The notes beneath the pieces were generated by a model. It was not told where the DNA came from. It did not search any database and worked only from the letters and a program-made list of their open reading frames with translations. 64,000 nucleotides of DNA from Selaginella tamariscina (lineage: Eukaryota; Streptophyta; Lycopodiopsida; Selaginellales; Selaginellaceae), in assembly GCA_003024785.1 (NCBI GenBank), contig PUQB01000064.1, positions 310,001-374,000 of the forward strand, written 5' to 3'. The stretch's first letter is position 1. Every line of letters starts with the position of its first letter. Positions 35,748 through 49,033 of the stretch are shown piece by piece. Made by a program: the position numbers and the translations under genes.

Positions 35748-38700
35748 TGTTAGTTTTAACCCAGAGGGCTAACAAGTGGCAACACGTGACCACAAAGTGG
35801 CCTTCCAGTGTTAATTCCCTTTGTGAGCAATGCTAAGTCTTCCAAGATGACCCCAAGAGTCTAACTCAAATGCCTAGTTAAACAGAAGACTTAGAGTCCT
35901 ACCCTAAGTCCTCTAGAATGACCATCCTCAAACCCTAGAGGATATCCCGAGTAGACTTTAGGATCCTATCTTAGTAGACCTAAACAGGCTCATGCCCTAA
36001 CCCCACAAAGGAGATGTGTCTCACACATACTCTTGTGATAGAGCTAAGGCATCGTCACTTACCCCTTGAGGAATCACCCTCATCCGAGAGTACAACCCCT
36101 TTAGGGCGACAAGGGGTACCCTGAACCACGACTAACCCCTAAGGGTTTGGTGGCCAAGTCATACCCTAGACCTAGGGCTAGTACTTAGTGAGGACATGAG
36201 TGTGTGCCTTAGGCAGACACGAGTGTTTTACTAAGCAAACTTCCTAAAGTTAGGTTTGGATAACCCTAAGTACATGACTTTATGAGTCTTCACGAAAAGG
36301 CTCCTGCTAACAAGCTTAGGTTGTTCAACCCATGGATTCCAAGGGGAACACTCCCCTAACCAAGTGTGCATAAGCACACCTAGTTACAAGACCTAACCTC
36401 CCTTGAGCAAATGCCCAAGGCTTAGCACCCTAGTGCGAGCATAAACATGCCTGTTTGCTAGAGTATCCAACCCCTTGCGGACAAACCCATGACACAACCC
36501 AAGGGCTTGCCTCGGGCTTGTATCGTGTGACGTCTTAGCCCAGTGTCTCATCTCCATGTGACACTGCCTTCCACAATGTGGGCTATCATGTCATAGCCCT
36601 TAGATTCAGGAGTTGCACCAAGTGCCACAAACATGGCTCCTAAATGCCAAATCTAGAACCCCTTAGTGAACCCTTAGGAACTAGGTAATGAGAACCTGTC
36701 AAACTAGATCCCACACCCACAATTTGACAAGGACATGAATGTGCCTTGTTTGGCCATGAGTGCTACACCTAACTTGACGTGGAGGAGGAGGCTGGAGACA
36801 AGCCTTAACATTTACCTCTTGTAACGTGCATTCCGATAAGACCTTCCAAACATGGATTTGCCAATGTAAAGGGTGAGTTATCCCAAAGGTGAGACGTACC
36901 TCTGTCATCTGGAAGTTAGAGCGGCACAACAAAAGGTTGTACCTTAACGATACAAGTTGAAGCTTGCACTGGCAGAAGAGCAACAAACTCAATCATGAAC
37001 CCAGGAGCTCTCCTACTCATACTTTACCTTATTTATGTGACGGAGCGCCCCCCCCCCCCTTTTCCTGAATGTGTAAGTGGGCTGGCACGAAATTAGCTAG
37101 CCGTTACTGAGAGAGTGTTTAACTTAGCCTAACTCTAACCCTAAAACCCTACCCAAGGGGGTGGGTTTTTTAGGGTGTGGGTTAGGGCAACCCTAGGGGT
37201 GTTCCTAACCCTACTAAACATGCCAAACTCATGTACATTAACCAATCAGCCTAATTAGGACGTTAAAATTGGGGGTGGGTTTCTAGAAGGTAAGTTCTAA
37301 CTTTGCTTAGAGTTTTCTGCAAATAACTAATGACATCCGGCCGGACCATCACCAATTCCCAAGTGCACTAAGCGGGCCTGTTTCTTTATATCTAGGTCCA
37401 TCAACATAGTACAGTAGGTAACAACAGTCAACGTTCAAAGTAAAGAGTTGAGTCATAGTAAAAACTATGACACACTCCCCGCCTCTAAAAATGTCAACGT
37501 CCTCATTGACATCTAACTCCAAGATTAGATAATGTTAAAAAAAATTAACCAAAACTAACATATCATTTTATGTGGAGTCAGCCAAAAGTTCATATAAGTT
37601 TTATTACCCCCCTTACATTATACGAAACTAAGTACTTCAGAAACGTTGTTCACTGAGTCATAAACCCAGATGCCGGAGGCACCACCTGCGACATGAAATC
37701 ACTTGGAGACCTTTTGCATGTTTAGAAAGTCTATCACCCGACGCACACAACACAATGGTTAATTTCTTTACTTAACTAGAATTTATATTGGAGGCCTCTA
37801 GTTAGTGTTGTTGCTAGCCCCTTGGTTAATAAAAATAAAGACTTGCTTTATTCCTTTATATTAAACTATTGATGACCTCTGTCATTTAGCGCACAATAAG
37901 CACTTCTCAAAACACCTTCGCATTTCTTTGATTTTTCAATGGTCCCACATCTCCACTTGTTACGATATTATAGCTTTACATTTTTGCATCCCTTGGTGTT
38001 TCTCATTACCCTTTTCATAAGGGTCTGCTACTATATCTATCCCTCGGTAGTATATAGCTATGCCAGACTAGATATGAGACTTTTATCGGAATCAAGTTCT
38101 TTTCTAATGCTAGAGTACTTCTCTCAAAACCCTATTTTTTGTAGACATGTCAATCTGGCGAGAGGCGATCATAGAGGCGCATGGTTGTACACATGTATAC
38201 AACAAGGTTATGCCAACTTGAAATTAGCCCATCCACTTGATGTGTCTTGACATAACTTCATTCCCAATGGGAATTAAATTCATGTCAAATCTACTACCAA
38301 GTGTTATAGCATTAATATTCACTTTTTGCAACCGGCTTTGTACTCTTTCATAACACGGACCAGTTCAGGGACTAGATAAGCTAACATACTTTTCTTACAA
38401 ACCAATGTGGAAACCAAGAAATTCAACTCATCTCTAGTGCTTCAATCGATAACCTTTAGATAACATGTCTCTTAATTATCACTCTCATTGTACTCATTCC
38501 CCAAATAGCACATCATATTTAGATGCCGTTCAATACTTCCTAACTCTTTATCTCACTAAGTTTAACAATACCAAATTTCAAAACTTAATTTCCACAATAT
38601 GAGTTTCCCTGAACTCGTAATACTACATGCCGCTATAACAATATATCTATTTTCAACTCTCAAACTGATTAAATAATTGTTCTCTAACACTATACCGAAG

Positions 38701-41700
38701 TATAGCATTTCTACTAATTCAAGCAATTAGTGTTTTTAACAGGCAAGTTAAACCTAATTCTTAATCCATAAATAGTTGCAATTTCAATATTGATATATTT
38801 GAATTGATAACGACTGCTTTAACGTTAGTTTTTCTATTAGTAGTTACATTAGCGGATATGATTTTTCAAACGTATTAATTTATCGAAATACAAGAATTGT
38901 AATATGGACTTTGAACTTAGTTGATATGAACCAAACATTAGTTTTAAGACAGAAATATAATGTTACAATAGTATTCCGAGGAACTTGTTTAGAGACTAAG
39001 AGGAATCATGAACTAATGTCTAGTTCATCTAACTGATTTAGTAAGATATTATTTTTCACACTAATGTTATCATGACACTAAAGTGCCACAATAACTTCAT
39101 GTTTCAATTATATCTTATACTTCAGCAAATCTCCCTAAACATGAATAAGATATCTAGTTCAGTACGTCAAACTAAGATACATTATCCATTTAAATACCTA
39201 GCAATTCACAAAGTACCACATTGCTCTTTAAGCACCTTATTGAGAAATGCCTCATTTTTCAACTAATTTGAAAACACATTTCAAGTTATAATACTAAAGT
39301 AGTGCCTTACCAATGTGTCAAACTCAAGTTTGCTTGAGTCTTTATATTATATGATTATGACCACCTCATGTGATCATAACCAAATTTTGATATTGAGTGC
39401 TTCAAACTCAATATTGAAGAAATATCATACCATATTTTGACAAGTCATTTATAATTAATCTTGAAAAAGATTGTCACAAATACTTCTAAAGTTTAGAATA
39501 TAAATATCTCAACAAATGAGGTCATAGGAAACTTCATATTCTCGTATTGGATATTGAACCATATGCTAGGAACCATGAACTATAATCATCAAGAAGGGAT
39601 ACCAACTTCTTTGAGTTAATCACAAAACTTGATATCGTGTTTTCACGAATGTTAAAGTAAACTCAAGGAACATCATCAAACCTTGAGATAGAACTGACAA
39701 CTAACCCAAAGAATACAATCAAACCTTAAGTCAAGAATAATTTTATTTTTCAATATTCCAAAGGATTGAAGATACATACTTTATTTGTTCTTTAAGTGCC
39801 CACATTTGCGACCATGATGTAGAGTCAAAAAACCATCTTTTGAATAACCATATTCGACTCTAAAATAAAATTAATATTGAAAACCAATGCCAATTCTCAC
39901 CAAATATTAACTCTTTAAGAAGGTACATGCACTTAAACCTCCAATGGAAATCCAACTGTTACTAACTCATTGATAGTTCTCAATATAAGTTATCAAACTT
40001 AGCAAGTTTCCTTACTTAGTCATTAAACAAAGTGAAAAATCCTAAATCATGCTCTTCTTAACCTAGGAATCATCCTTGTTCAAGAGCTTATCCCCACATT
40101 AAAAACAACGTTACAGATTTTAAGATTAAAAAGTTAACAATGAAAATGCACAAGTATGCGTTGAACGCCTTCACTATACAAGTCCTTCATTACTCAGTAA
40201 ACTAAAAATGTAAACGTATGTTTCAACATTACTTTTTCTAGTAGATCATGTCATCTACCAAAAAGCTGCATTGTTAGGGATGCAACATTAAATCTGTCTG
40301 CTGCCAAAATTTATTATTCTATCTCATTCTTATGATACCACATGAGATAACTTCATAATCAAGTTAGTCAAGTTAGCTAACTTGAATACAAAGTGCACGC
40401 TTACAATTAACTAAGGGTACTTTGTTTAAATCAGGTAACTTGAACTTAGTAAACTATTTCACCTAATGCTACTTGTAACTAGCGTCATTAAAATATTACG
40501 AACATCAGACAATACTTTGATTACATTAGATCTAAGAACCAATTGCTTAACATATTCATTATATGTTAATATTTGACATTTCGTTGTATTATAAATGCAT
40601 CACCATAGTCTCTTCTTGAGTTATACTCTGGAAAACACGCATAATAACGAGAGCTTATTTTACAACTTCTGTCAAAATGTAGTGTTCACTCTTATGTTTG
40701 AATATGCCCTTCTTTTGAAGTCAAAGACACACATTTGAACATAAGTCTTTCCCCATTTGAACACTATTGTTGAATCTAATATCGAATCTTGACCTAAACC
40801 AAAACTCAATAGACACTATCTATTTCCAAATCATGTGTTATATCAAATTCAAACACCTTTAAAGAAAAAAAATTAAATTTAATAATGTGTAGACTTAGGA
40901 TATCACAAGACCCACCTCACAAGACTTAGTTTATAAGCCAAAACAAACTAACATGCCATGTCTTGTGGAAGTATATAGTAAAGTAACCTAGACAACCATA
41001 AGGTAAAATAACATGGCATACAACTGGAAGTTGACTTCCAAGTGCTACCTTTGACATTCGAGTCCATAACCCACACCCATTTATAAAGTAGGTGTACTCT
41101 AAAGAATTATAGATCTCAGGACCTACTCTCCACACAGAATTCAGACGTGTTAGCTGAAAGTAATATAGTATTTTAAGAATTTAGAACCAACTAAACCCTA
41201 AAACACACTACAACTTTAGGCAGTCCTACTGACTACAGAGAATAGGTTCAGATACCAATTATCAAAGTTTTAACCCGAAGGGCTAACACGTGGCAACACG
41301 TGGTCGCCAAGTGGCCTTTTGGCGTTAATCCCCTGTGTGAGCAACGCTAAGTCTTCCAAGATGACCCCAAGAGTCTAACTTAGATGCCTAGTTAAATAGA
41401 AGACTTAGAGTCCTACCCTAAGTCCCCTAGAATGACCATCCCCCGAACCCTAAAGGATATCCTGAGTAGACTTTAGGATCCTATCCCAATAGACCTAGAC
41501 AGGCTCATGCCCTAACCCCACAAAGGAGATGTGTCTCACACATACCCCTGTGATAGAGCTAAGGCATCGTCACTTACCCCTTGAGGAATCACCCTCATCC
41601 GGGAGTACAACCTCTTTAGGGTGACAAGGGGTACCCTGAACCACACACTAACTCCTAAGGGTTTAGGTGGCCAAGTCATACCCTAGATCTAGGCTAGTAC

Positions 41701-42877
41701 TTAGTGAGGACATGAGTGTGTGCCTTAGGCAGACACGAGTGTTTTACTAAGCAAACTTCCTAAAGTTAGGTTTGGATAACCCTAAGTACATGACCTTACG
41801 AGTCTTCACGAAAAGGCTCTTACTAACAAGCTTAGGTTGTTCAACCCATGGATTCTAAGGAGAACACTCCCCTAGCCAAGTGTGTATAAGCACACCTAGT
41901 TACAAGACCTAACCTCCCTTGAGCAAATGCCCAAGGCTTAGCACCCTAATGCGAGCACAAACATGCCTGTTTGCTAAAGAATCCAACCCCTTGCGGACAA
42001 ACCCATGACACAACCCCAAGGGCTTGCCTTGGGCTTGTATCGTGTGACGTCTTAGCCCAGTGTCTCATCTCCATGTGACACTGCCTTCCACGATGTGGAC
42101 TATCATGCCATAGCCCTTAGATTCAAGAGTTGCACCAAGTGCCACAAACATGGCTCCTAAATGCCAACTCTAAAACCCTTTAGTGAACCCTTAGGAATTG
42201 GGTAATGTGAACCTGTCAAACTAGATCCCACACCCACAGTTCGACAAGGACATGAATGTGCCTTGCTTAGCCATAAGTGCTACACCTAGCTTGACGTGGA
42301 GGAGGAGGCTGGAGACAAGCCTCAACCTTTGCCTCTTGGAACGTGCATTTCGATAAGACCTCCAAACATGTAATTGCCAACGTTGAGGGTGAGTTACCCC
42401 AAAGGTGGGATGTACCCCTATCATTTGGAAGTTAGGGCGGCACAACAAAGGGTTGTACCAAGCTAAAGCTCGCACCGGCAGAAGAGCAACAAACTCAATC
42501 ATGAACCCAGGAGCTCTCCTACTCATACTCTACCTTATTTATGTGACGGACCCCCCCCCCCCCCCCCTCTTTTCCTAAATGTGTAAGTGGGCTGGCATGA
42601 AATTAGCTAGCCCCTTCTTAAGTTAATGAGAGAGTGTTTAACTTAGCCTAATCAGCCTAATTGGGATGTCAAAATTGGGGGTGGGTTTTTAAAAGGTAAA
42701 TTCTAGCGTTGCTTAGAGTTTTCTGCAAATAACTAATGACACTCGGCCGGACCATCCCCAGATACCCAAGTGCACCAAGCAAGCCTATTTCCTACTACAT
42801 ATAGAGTCCATCAACATAATACAGTAGGTAACAACAGTCAACGTCCAAAGTAAAGGGTTAAGTCACAGTAAAAACTG
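35748..42877 (-). mobile_element. LARD copy 4, inverted
   Basis: In minus orientation the 5' LTR is about 42877-41260 and the 3' LTR is 37472-35748 (ends CTATGACA / TGTTAGTTTTAACC on plus). Complement of the polypurine tract (CACTCCCCGCCT) follows 37472, and complement of the primer site (GATACCAATT) precedes 41260. The interior 37473-41259 has no coding capacity. The outer end near 42877 is damaged, so no target duplication could be confirmed. LTR-LTR divergence is clearly larger than in copy 1; it is an older insertion. Confidence 0.85.
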
Positions 42878-44480
42878 GAGTAAAAACAGATGCCTAGCCA
42901 GTCATTTAGAAGTTTAAAATTGTTTGAGGCATTCCTAACAACCAAGTGAACAACCATATCAATACACCTGGGATCTGCATCGTTCATGTAAAATCCAATC
43001 CAATAATGTTTGTTCTTCTTAGTGAAGACGAAAGCAAAGATATCAGTGACATGAGAAAAATCAAAAATAAATACCTGAAGACAAAGGTATCAGGTAAGTG
43101 TGCAAGAATTAAATAATAAATACCTTCTTTGTACATGCTTACACAATTAAGCTTCTCCACCAAATCTTCTAGCACCTTTTCTAAAGAATGATTATTTAAC
43201 ACCTGTCGATCTATCACAAACATTTGAAACGGTTTTCTGCAAGTAGTGATGTTACTCCATAAAGTCTCCAAATCCGACAACAAACATATGTAAGGCTTGT
43301 CATAATTTGTAGTGTCCTCCTTTATCAAGTTCAACTCGATTCTCCACTATTAAAGGACTGCCATAAGAAAAGGCGTTATGGCGATGTTCTTCTTTCTCAC
43401 GTTGGCATGCAATATATTCTTGCCCAAATTTTCCAATTGGTTTACCCATTAAACAAACATATCATTGTTTGTCACTTGCAAATATTTGCTGACCTTTTCG
43501 TATGCTAGAGCCGAGGTCCAACCCAGTTTATGGTAGTGTACTCCTTAAAGTGTCTAATCATCTTTAGCTCCATTGCCTTGAGATGAAAAGGAGAGATGTG
43601 GCTGTTGTTGTTAAACTATAATTTGCCATTAGCTAACACATCCATTTCCTCCATTATGGTTCTGTTCAGAGGCTTCAACCATGTGAACTTGAAGTTGTTG
43701 TTTACATCCTTCGCAAGTTGGACAGACTTAGCTTTGGAACGGTGTACAAATTATTATCCTTCATCTTCTCCATGAGCTCAACTACACGTTCTTGGTTGAG
43801 TGGCCTACAGTTGAAGTTAGGGTTAATGCTGCAATACTTAACCCTACACTCGTAAATCCTATCATCCAACATCATTTACTTGTGGCTTATCGTAGCATGG
43901 GATGTTACTGGCACAGCTGACAGAATGACATAAGACTTTCTTTTACGGTCAGAATCAAGATTTGTTAACCCCAACTACAGTTGTTCTAGTGTTCTTGACA
44001 CATTCTTCTAGCCTTTAAAGATTCCCATGCAAATTGAACATAATTAGTAAAGAACTTGGGACCGAGCTACCCTTCTCAATTTCCTTAATAATGTCGTTGT
44101 GTTCTTCTTCAATAACAATTAGGACGATTGCTTCATTCGTGAATCTTCTGTACTGTGAAGAAATATATGTTGTGAATACACCTACTGGATGGGTATTCAT
44201 ATCCTCAAAGAAGACATCTAGCCAAATCCCCTCCATAAATGGACTTTCATTTAATTGAAAAAAAATTCCACGCTCGACATCATTAGTGAAAACGTGAACG
44301 TGGTAATCAACAAGCCGACACAACCACTTGAGGTTCGAGTCATATCTGGCCTCCTCCGGATCTAAGAACATTACATTAGATGAAATGAGATATATATTTT
44401 GAGCATCGTTCAATCTCAATTTGCAGCCTACCCTCGAGTGCTTGATTATTGAATTTACTTTCCATTATTTTGTTTGTCCA
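42878..44480 (-). pseudogene. Unidentified gene family member, upstream part
   Basis: Minus-strand coding blocks, in order: 44419-44015 (MRLNDAQNIYLISSNVMF..., HVFTNDVERGIFFQLNESPF, YISSQYRRFTNEAIVLIVIE), a stretch with KRKSYVILSA and ELMEKMKDNNLYTV (about 43950-43750), then 43334-42984 (DKPYICLLSDLETLWSNITT, VLEDLVEKLNCVSMYKEGIY). Stops separate the blocks. A second copy is at 57455-58320. No known domain is recognised. Because two copies lie within 14 kb, it may be part of a transposon or a duplicated gene. Confidence 0.45.
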
Positions 44481-45512
44481 TGTGATGTGACACTGGAAAA
44501 TGCAAAAATAACAAAGTAATAAACTATGCATAATTTTGCAAATACCATGGTACAATTTTTTTGAACAAAATACTAGGGGAAGTACTAGGGCTCCAAGAAC
44601 AAGGGTTGATTTTAGGGTTTGTAAAATGTATAAAATTATGTTATAATTTATTAAATATAGTAATAAGACATTTTATTTATTTTCACATTTAAATTATATT
44701 TATATTTCAAGATGGTATTAAATGTAATTCAAAAATAAGTTATACTCTATAACTAAATTAGGGGGGGTTTATACTTTGTAAATTTATTTATTTTCACATT
44801 TAAATTATATTTATATTTCAAGATGGTATTAAATGTAATTCAAAAATAAGTTATACTCTATAACTAAATTAGGGGGGTTTATACTTTGTAAATAAGCAAC
44901 TCTTGATATATGAGTGATAAAAAAGAAGAATGTTTAGTTCATCAAAATATAAATATTTATTTATGTATTACATAATGTTTAACATAATATATTATTACAT
45001 AATGTTTAACATAGGGTGTGTATGTGAGAGACCGTCCACTATGGAGTGTGTGCGAAAGATAATTAGAGAGGAGTATATATTATAACATATACTTGTATAT
45101 CTATGTACAAAATATATCACCACTATGAACAAATTAGTGTGAAAGAGACAAAAAGAGGAGAAATACATTGTAGAAACATATATATGTATATGTCTTGTTG
45201 GGGAGACAGTAAGAAACGAGATAGGAATGTATATTATAACATATACTTGTGCCTATTCACAAAATATACCACTTTGTGCATATACCACCACTTATGAACA
45301 AAATATATTACCAAGGAATTCAATTCATAACCACAAATTTAAAAAGCCTTATGATTTTAAAAAAAAAAAGGTCAATTTAATAATAAAAATACTAATTGAT
45401 AACTATGGTAAATACATAGTTATCTTACATAATTAGCTTTAAGTAAACTAATTATCTGAGCCGTTCATCAGTGTTTAGGGTTAGGGTTCATGAGCCAATA
45501 CGTCTGGCTAAG
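44481..45512. other. AT-rich spacer with a 111-bp tandem duplication
   Basis: No gene is seen. A 111-bp unit around TTTTCACATTTAAATTATAT is present twice in tandem (about 44672-44895) and is nearly identical. Two TTAGGG-like units at about 45474-45488 are too few to be a telomeric array. Confidence 0.6.
44672..44895. repeat. Tandem duplication, 2 x 111 bp
   Basis: Two adjacent near-identical copies. Each ends AACTAAATTAGGGGGG(G) followed by TTTATACTTTGTAAAT. Confidence 0.9.
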
Positions 45513-46489
45513 AGGCAGTTTACATGTGCCCTCACCCTCATGTGAGGCTGAAGGTGAGGGTGAGGGTTACACGTGACCTATTTACCCTTGTGTTATTAAT
45601 TTAAACTTAATAAATTTTATTTTTTAAAATAAAATAAATATAAATTAGAATTGTAAGTTTCTCATTTATATCATATTTTTAATATCAAATAAAATAAATT
45701 AAAATCTTTACTATTTATTTTAATATATTTTAAAAATCTTTATTTAAACTTATCATAATAGACACGTGACAAGAAAAAGTATATTCTTACTCTCACGAGG
45801 GTGAGGAAATTTTATTAAATCTAGACTTATTTAGAATCTTGTGCTTGAGACCCTAACGAAGGTTGTCAAGCCACGATCCAAGAACTAGGAAGAGAGCAGG
45901 ATCCCAAGAACAAGAAGGCTTAACTCAAGAACAGGACAGAGAGCAGGACAGGAACTCAGGAACTCAGGAACTCAGGAGCAAGACAGGAACATGATAGGAT
46001 CCGGGAGCAAGACAGGGGCGCAAGACAGGATCTAGGAACAAAACAGAACAGGACAGGATCCGGGAACAAGACAGGAGCAGGACAGGATCCAGGAGCAGGA
46101 CAGAAACAGGAGCGAGACAAGAGCAGGACAGAAAACAAGACAAGAACAAGACAAAACGAGATTGATCGTAGTAAGACTGGTGTTGATAGTAACTAATTGT
46201 ACAACAATTAGGTCGGAGCTTTTATGCTCACAACTCCAAGAGCTAATCTAGGCATGAGTGCTAAAAGTGGTTGCATGCATGCAAAGTGACTGCATGCATG
46301 CAAAGGTTAAGATGAGTCCACATGTCCCTTATCCTCTAGGCATATCCTATGGCATATCCTGTAGGAATATCCTGCAACCGTATCCTGTATCCAGAATCCA
46401 TGTAGGAATATCCTGTAGGAAAATCCTGCAACCCGTATCCTGTATTTGGAATCCTGTATCCTGTATCGGGTCGTGACAGCACCTCCTCC

Positions 46490-46765
46490 CTAAAGATGAG
46501 TTCCACGAGTCTTGGGACCTGGTTTAGCAGGATAATACCGATGGAAGGCAGCAACTTTGGAAGAAGCATGGAGTAAGTTGGATGCAGGTTCCCAAGTGCG
46601 ATCAGTAGGCAATAACCTTTCCAATCCACCAAGTATTGGAGTTGGTGGCGATGAAGACGAGAATCTGATGGCTACAACTTCGTACTCAGGTTCAGTGTCA
46701 ATGACCACATGGGGGGGGAGAAGAAGCACGATCGAGAAGAGAAAAAGATGATACGGCTCCAACAA
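46490..46765 (-). pseudogene. Chromodomain at the C-terminus of chromovirus B pol
   Basis: Coding reads EPEYEVVAI and, in the adjacent frame, YLVDWKG-like sequence followed by DRTWEPASNLLHA. This is the conserved chromodomain pattern (EVEAIL...YLVKWKGY...TWEP) that targets integration in chromoviruses. One frameshift splits it. Confidence 0.7.
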
Positions 46766-47474
46766 GAGGTGTGAAACACAGGATGAGTTTCACCATAGAT
46801 GGTAACTCGAGTCAGAAGCTACAGGATTGACCTCCGCCACATCCTGTAAGGGCCAATCGTTGAAAATCCAACTTAGAAGGCCTGTTGGTGCGAATATGTC
46901 GACGAAGAAGCCACACAGATCACCAATCTTGTATGCAGGTGCGGCTGACGGTGGCATCAGCATGATGCTTGTTCGTTCTGTGCCTGCTAAGATGAACCCA
47001 AAGATCATCATGTACCTAACGAAGATGCTGGAGACATCTGTACTGTAAGAACGGAAAAAGGAGAAGCGGGAGGAGCAAAGTCAAAACGTGGATGGTGACC
47101 TGTAAGAGCAAAGAAGGTGTCTGTCCTATGATGCGTGAACAGAGTTGTTATTAGGCAAACTCGCCATTGAAAGAAGGTCCAACCATTGTCATGCGGTAAC
47201 TGATGAAGCAACGAAGATACTGTTCCAAGGTCTGAATTGTGCGTTCGGACTGCCCATTAGTTTGCGGATGATATCCTGAAGAAAGATCCGCTTAACCTGT
47301 AGACTCCAAAGAAGCTCTCGCCAAAACTTGGACATGAATTGTGGACCTCGATCAGAAACAATGCTCTCAGGAAGACCATGATGTCGGAACACTTCATGGA
47401 TCACCAACTCAGCAGTTGTCTAACCTGTAGCTGTCTTGTTGCAGGGTAGGAAATGAGCATGCTTAGTGAAACGG

Positions 47475-48281
47475 TCAACCACCAAGAACTGCATCGAATC
47501 CACGAGAAGGAGGAAGATCTGTGAGGAAATCCATAGAAATGGATCTCCAAGGAGCAGAAGGAACATGAAGAGAACGAAGAAGACCAGAGGGTGCATGATG
47601 AGGCATCTTCGACCTGTTACAAGTGTCACAACTCTGTACAAACCTTTCCACAAAACCTCGCAACCCAGGCCACCAATAGTTGCGAGTCACCAACTCCACT
47701 GTCTTGGCCACACTAAAATGTCCTGTAGCCGGGGTATCATGACAATCCTGTACCACACGAGTCCTGAAAATACCAACAGGAACGTACAGGAGACCTTCCC
47801 GGTACAGGACTCCATCCTGTATGGTGAACAACTTGTAGTCTGAACGGGAACTGGAGGAAGAGGAACTTGCAATGTCAGGATGAATGTGTGAGAACACATT
47901 CTTTGCCAAGTCGTCTGTAGCCAACTGCGAACGGACGTCCTGTAGGAGTGTTGAATTTGTTGGAGCCTGATGAACTTGCAGTGCCGCAAGCCGGAATCGA
48001 TCAGGACCCAACAACACTTGCCTTTGACAGTTATATGCAGGATCGCCCATGCTTGGTACAAGGTAAGAGCGCCTAGACAATGTGTCCGCCTTGCCATTCT
48101 GAAAACCAGGCTTGTAGACGATGACGAAATTAAAACGTGATAGGAACTTCACCCACCTAGCCTGTCGCCGACTGAGAACTCGAGCCGTTTGAAAATACTC
48201 CAGGTTCTTGTGATCCGTAAGAACTTGTACAGGATGTGCAGCACCTTCTAGGAAATGCCGCCACTCCTCGAACGAATCCAC
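47475..48281 (-). pseudogene. RNase H/integrase segment of chromovirus B
   Basis: An open 268-codon segment. It carries VLTDHKNLEYF (RNase H), an LSRRQARW linker, a zinc-binding HDTPATGHF...CDTCNRSK (HHCC) and SMDFLTDLPPSRGFD with the first catalytic Asp of integrase. The remaining integrase continues in another frame at 47407-47008 ([12 protein letters not shown]). Confidence 0.8.
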
Positions 48282-48352
48282 AATGGCCTTGAGTTCCTTG
48301 TCATGAATCTCGTAATTGATCTCCGCCGAAAGGAACTTACAAGAGTGAAAAG

Positions 48353-49033
48353 CTACAGGAAGAAAGGATGAGAAGGGTCAGGATGTGCTAAAATCGGAGC
48401 TATCGTGAAGGCGTCCTTGAGTGTTGTGAACGCGTGTTCCGCCTTGTCGGACCAAGAGAAAAGCCATGTGCGCTTGGTGAGTTCCATGAGTGGAAGTACA
48501 CTCTTGGAGAAGTCCTGTATGAACCGCCTATAGAAGTTTGTAAAGCCAAGGAAACATTGTACATCTCGTACAGACTTGGGCCTCTCCCACTCCACGATGG
48601 TCTTCACCTTGTGCATGTCCATGGAAACGCCAGCAGGAGAGACGATGTAGCCCAAGAACTCCACAGAATCCCTGTCGAAAAAACACTTCTCCAACTTCGC
48701 CATGCTCACAAGCCACTTTAGAACTAGTCGTACATGCTTGTCATGTGCCGCCTGGTCCTTGGAGAAAATCAAAATGTCGTCGAGGTAGATCACCACAAAC
48801 TGGTCCAAGAAGTCACGAAAGATGTCGTTCACCATGTGTTGGAACACGGCTGGGGCATTGGTAAGGCCGAAGGGCATCACCGTGTACTCGAAGTGTCCAT
48901 ACCTTGTATGAAAGGCAGTCTTCCACTCATCGCCTGGACGAATCCGTACAAGGTTGTAGGCCCCTCGTAAGTCGATCTTCGTGAACACCTTTGCTCCTCG
49001 CAGCCGATCGAGAAGTTCCGGGATCAATGACAA
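48353..49033 (-). pseudogene. Reverse transcriptase segment of chromovirus B
   Basis: It encodes KVFTKIDLRGAYNLVRI, VMPFGLTNAPAVFQ and the catalytic YLDDILIFSK, then LGFTNFYRRFI. The active Asp pair is intact, unlike copy A, where one Asp is Asn. Upstream RT sequence ([20 protein letters not shown]) lies in a different frame at 49491-49024. Confidence 0.85.

Noticed and set aside
45470-45490. TTTAGGGTTAGGG as an interstitial telomere array
   Set aside because: Only about two units are present, which is chance level in plant DNA.
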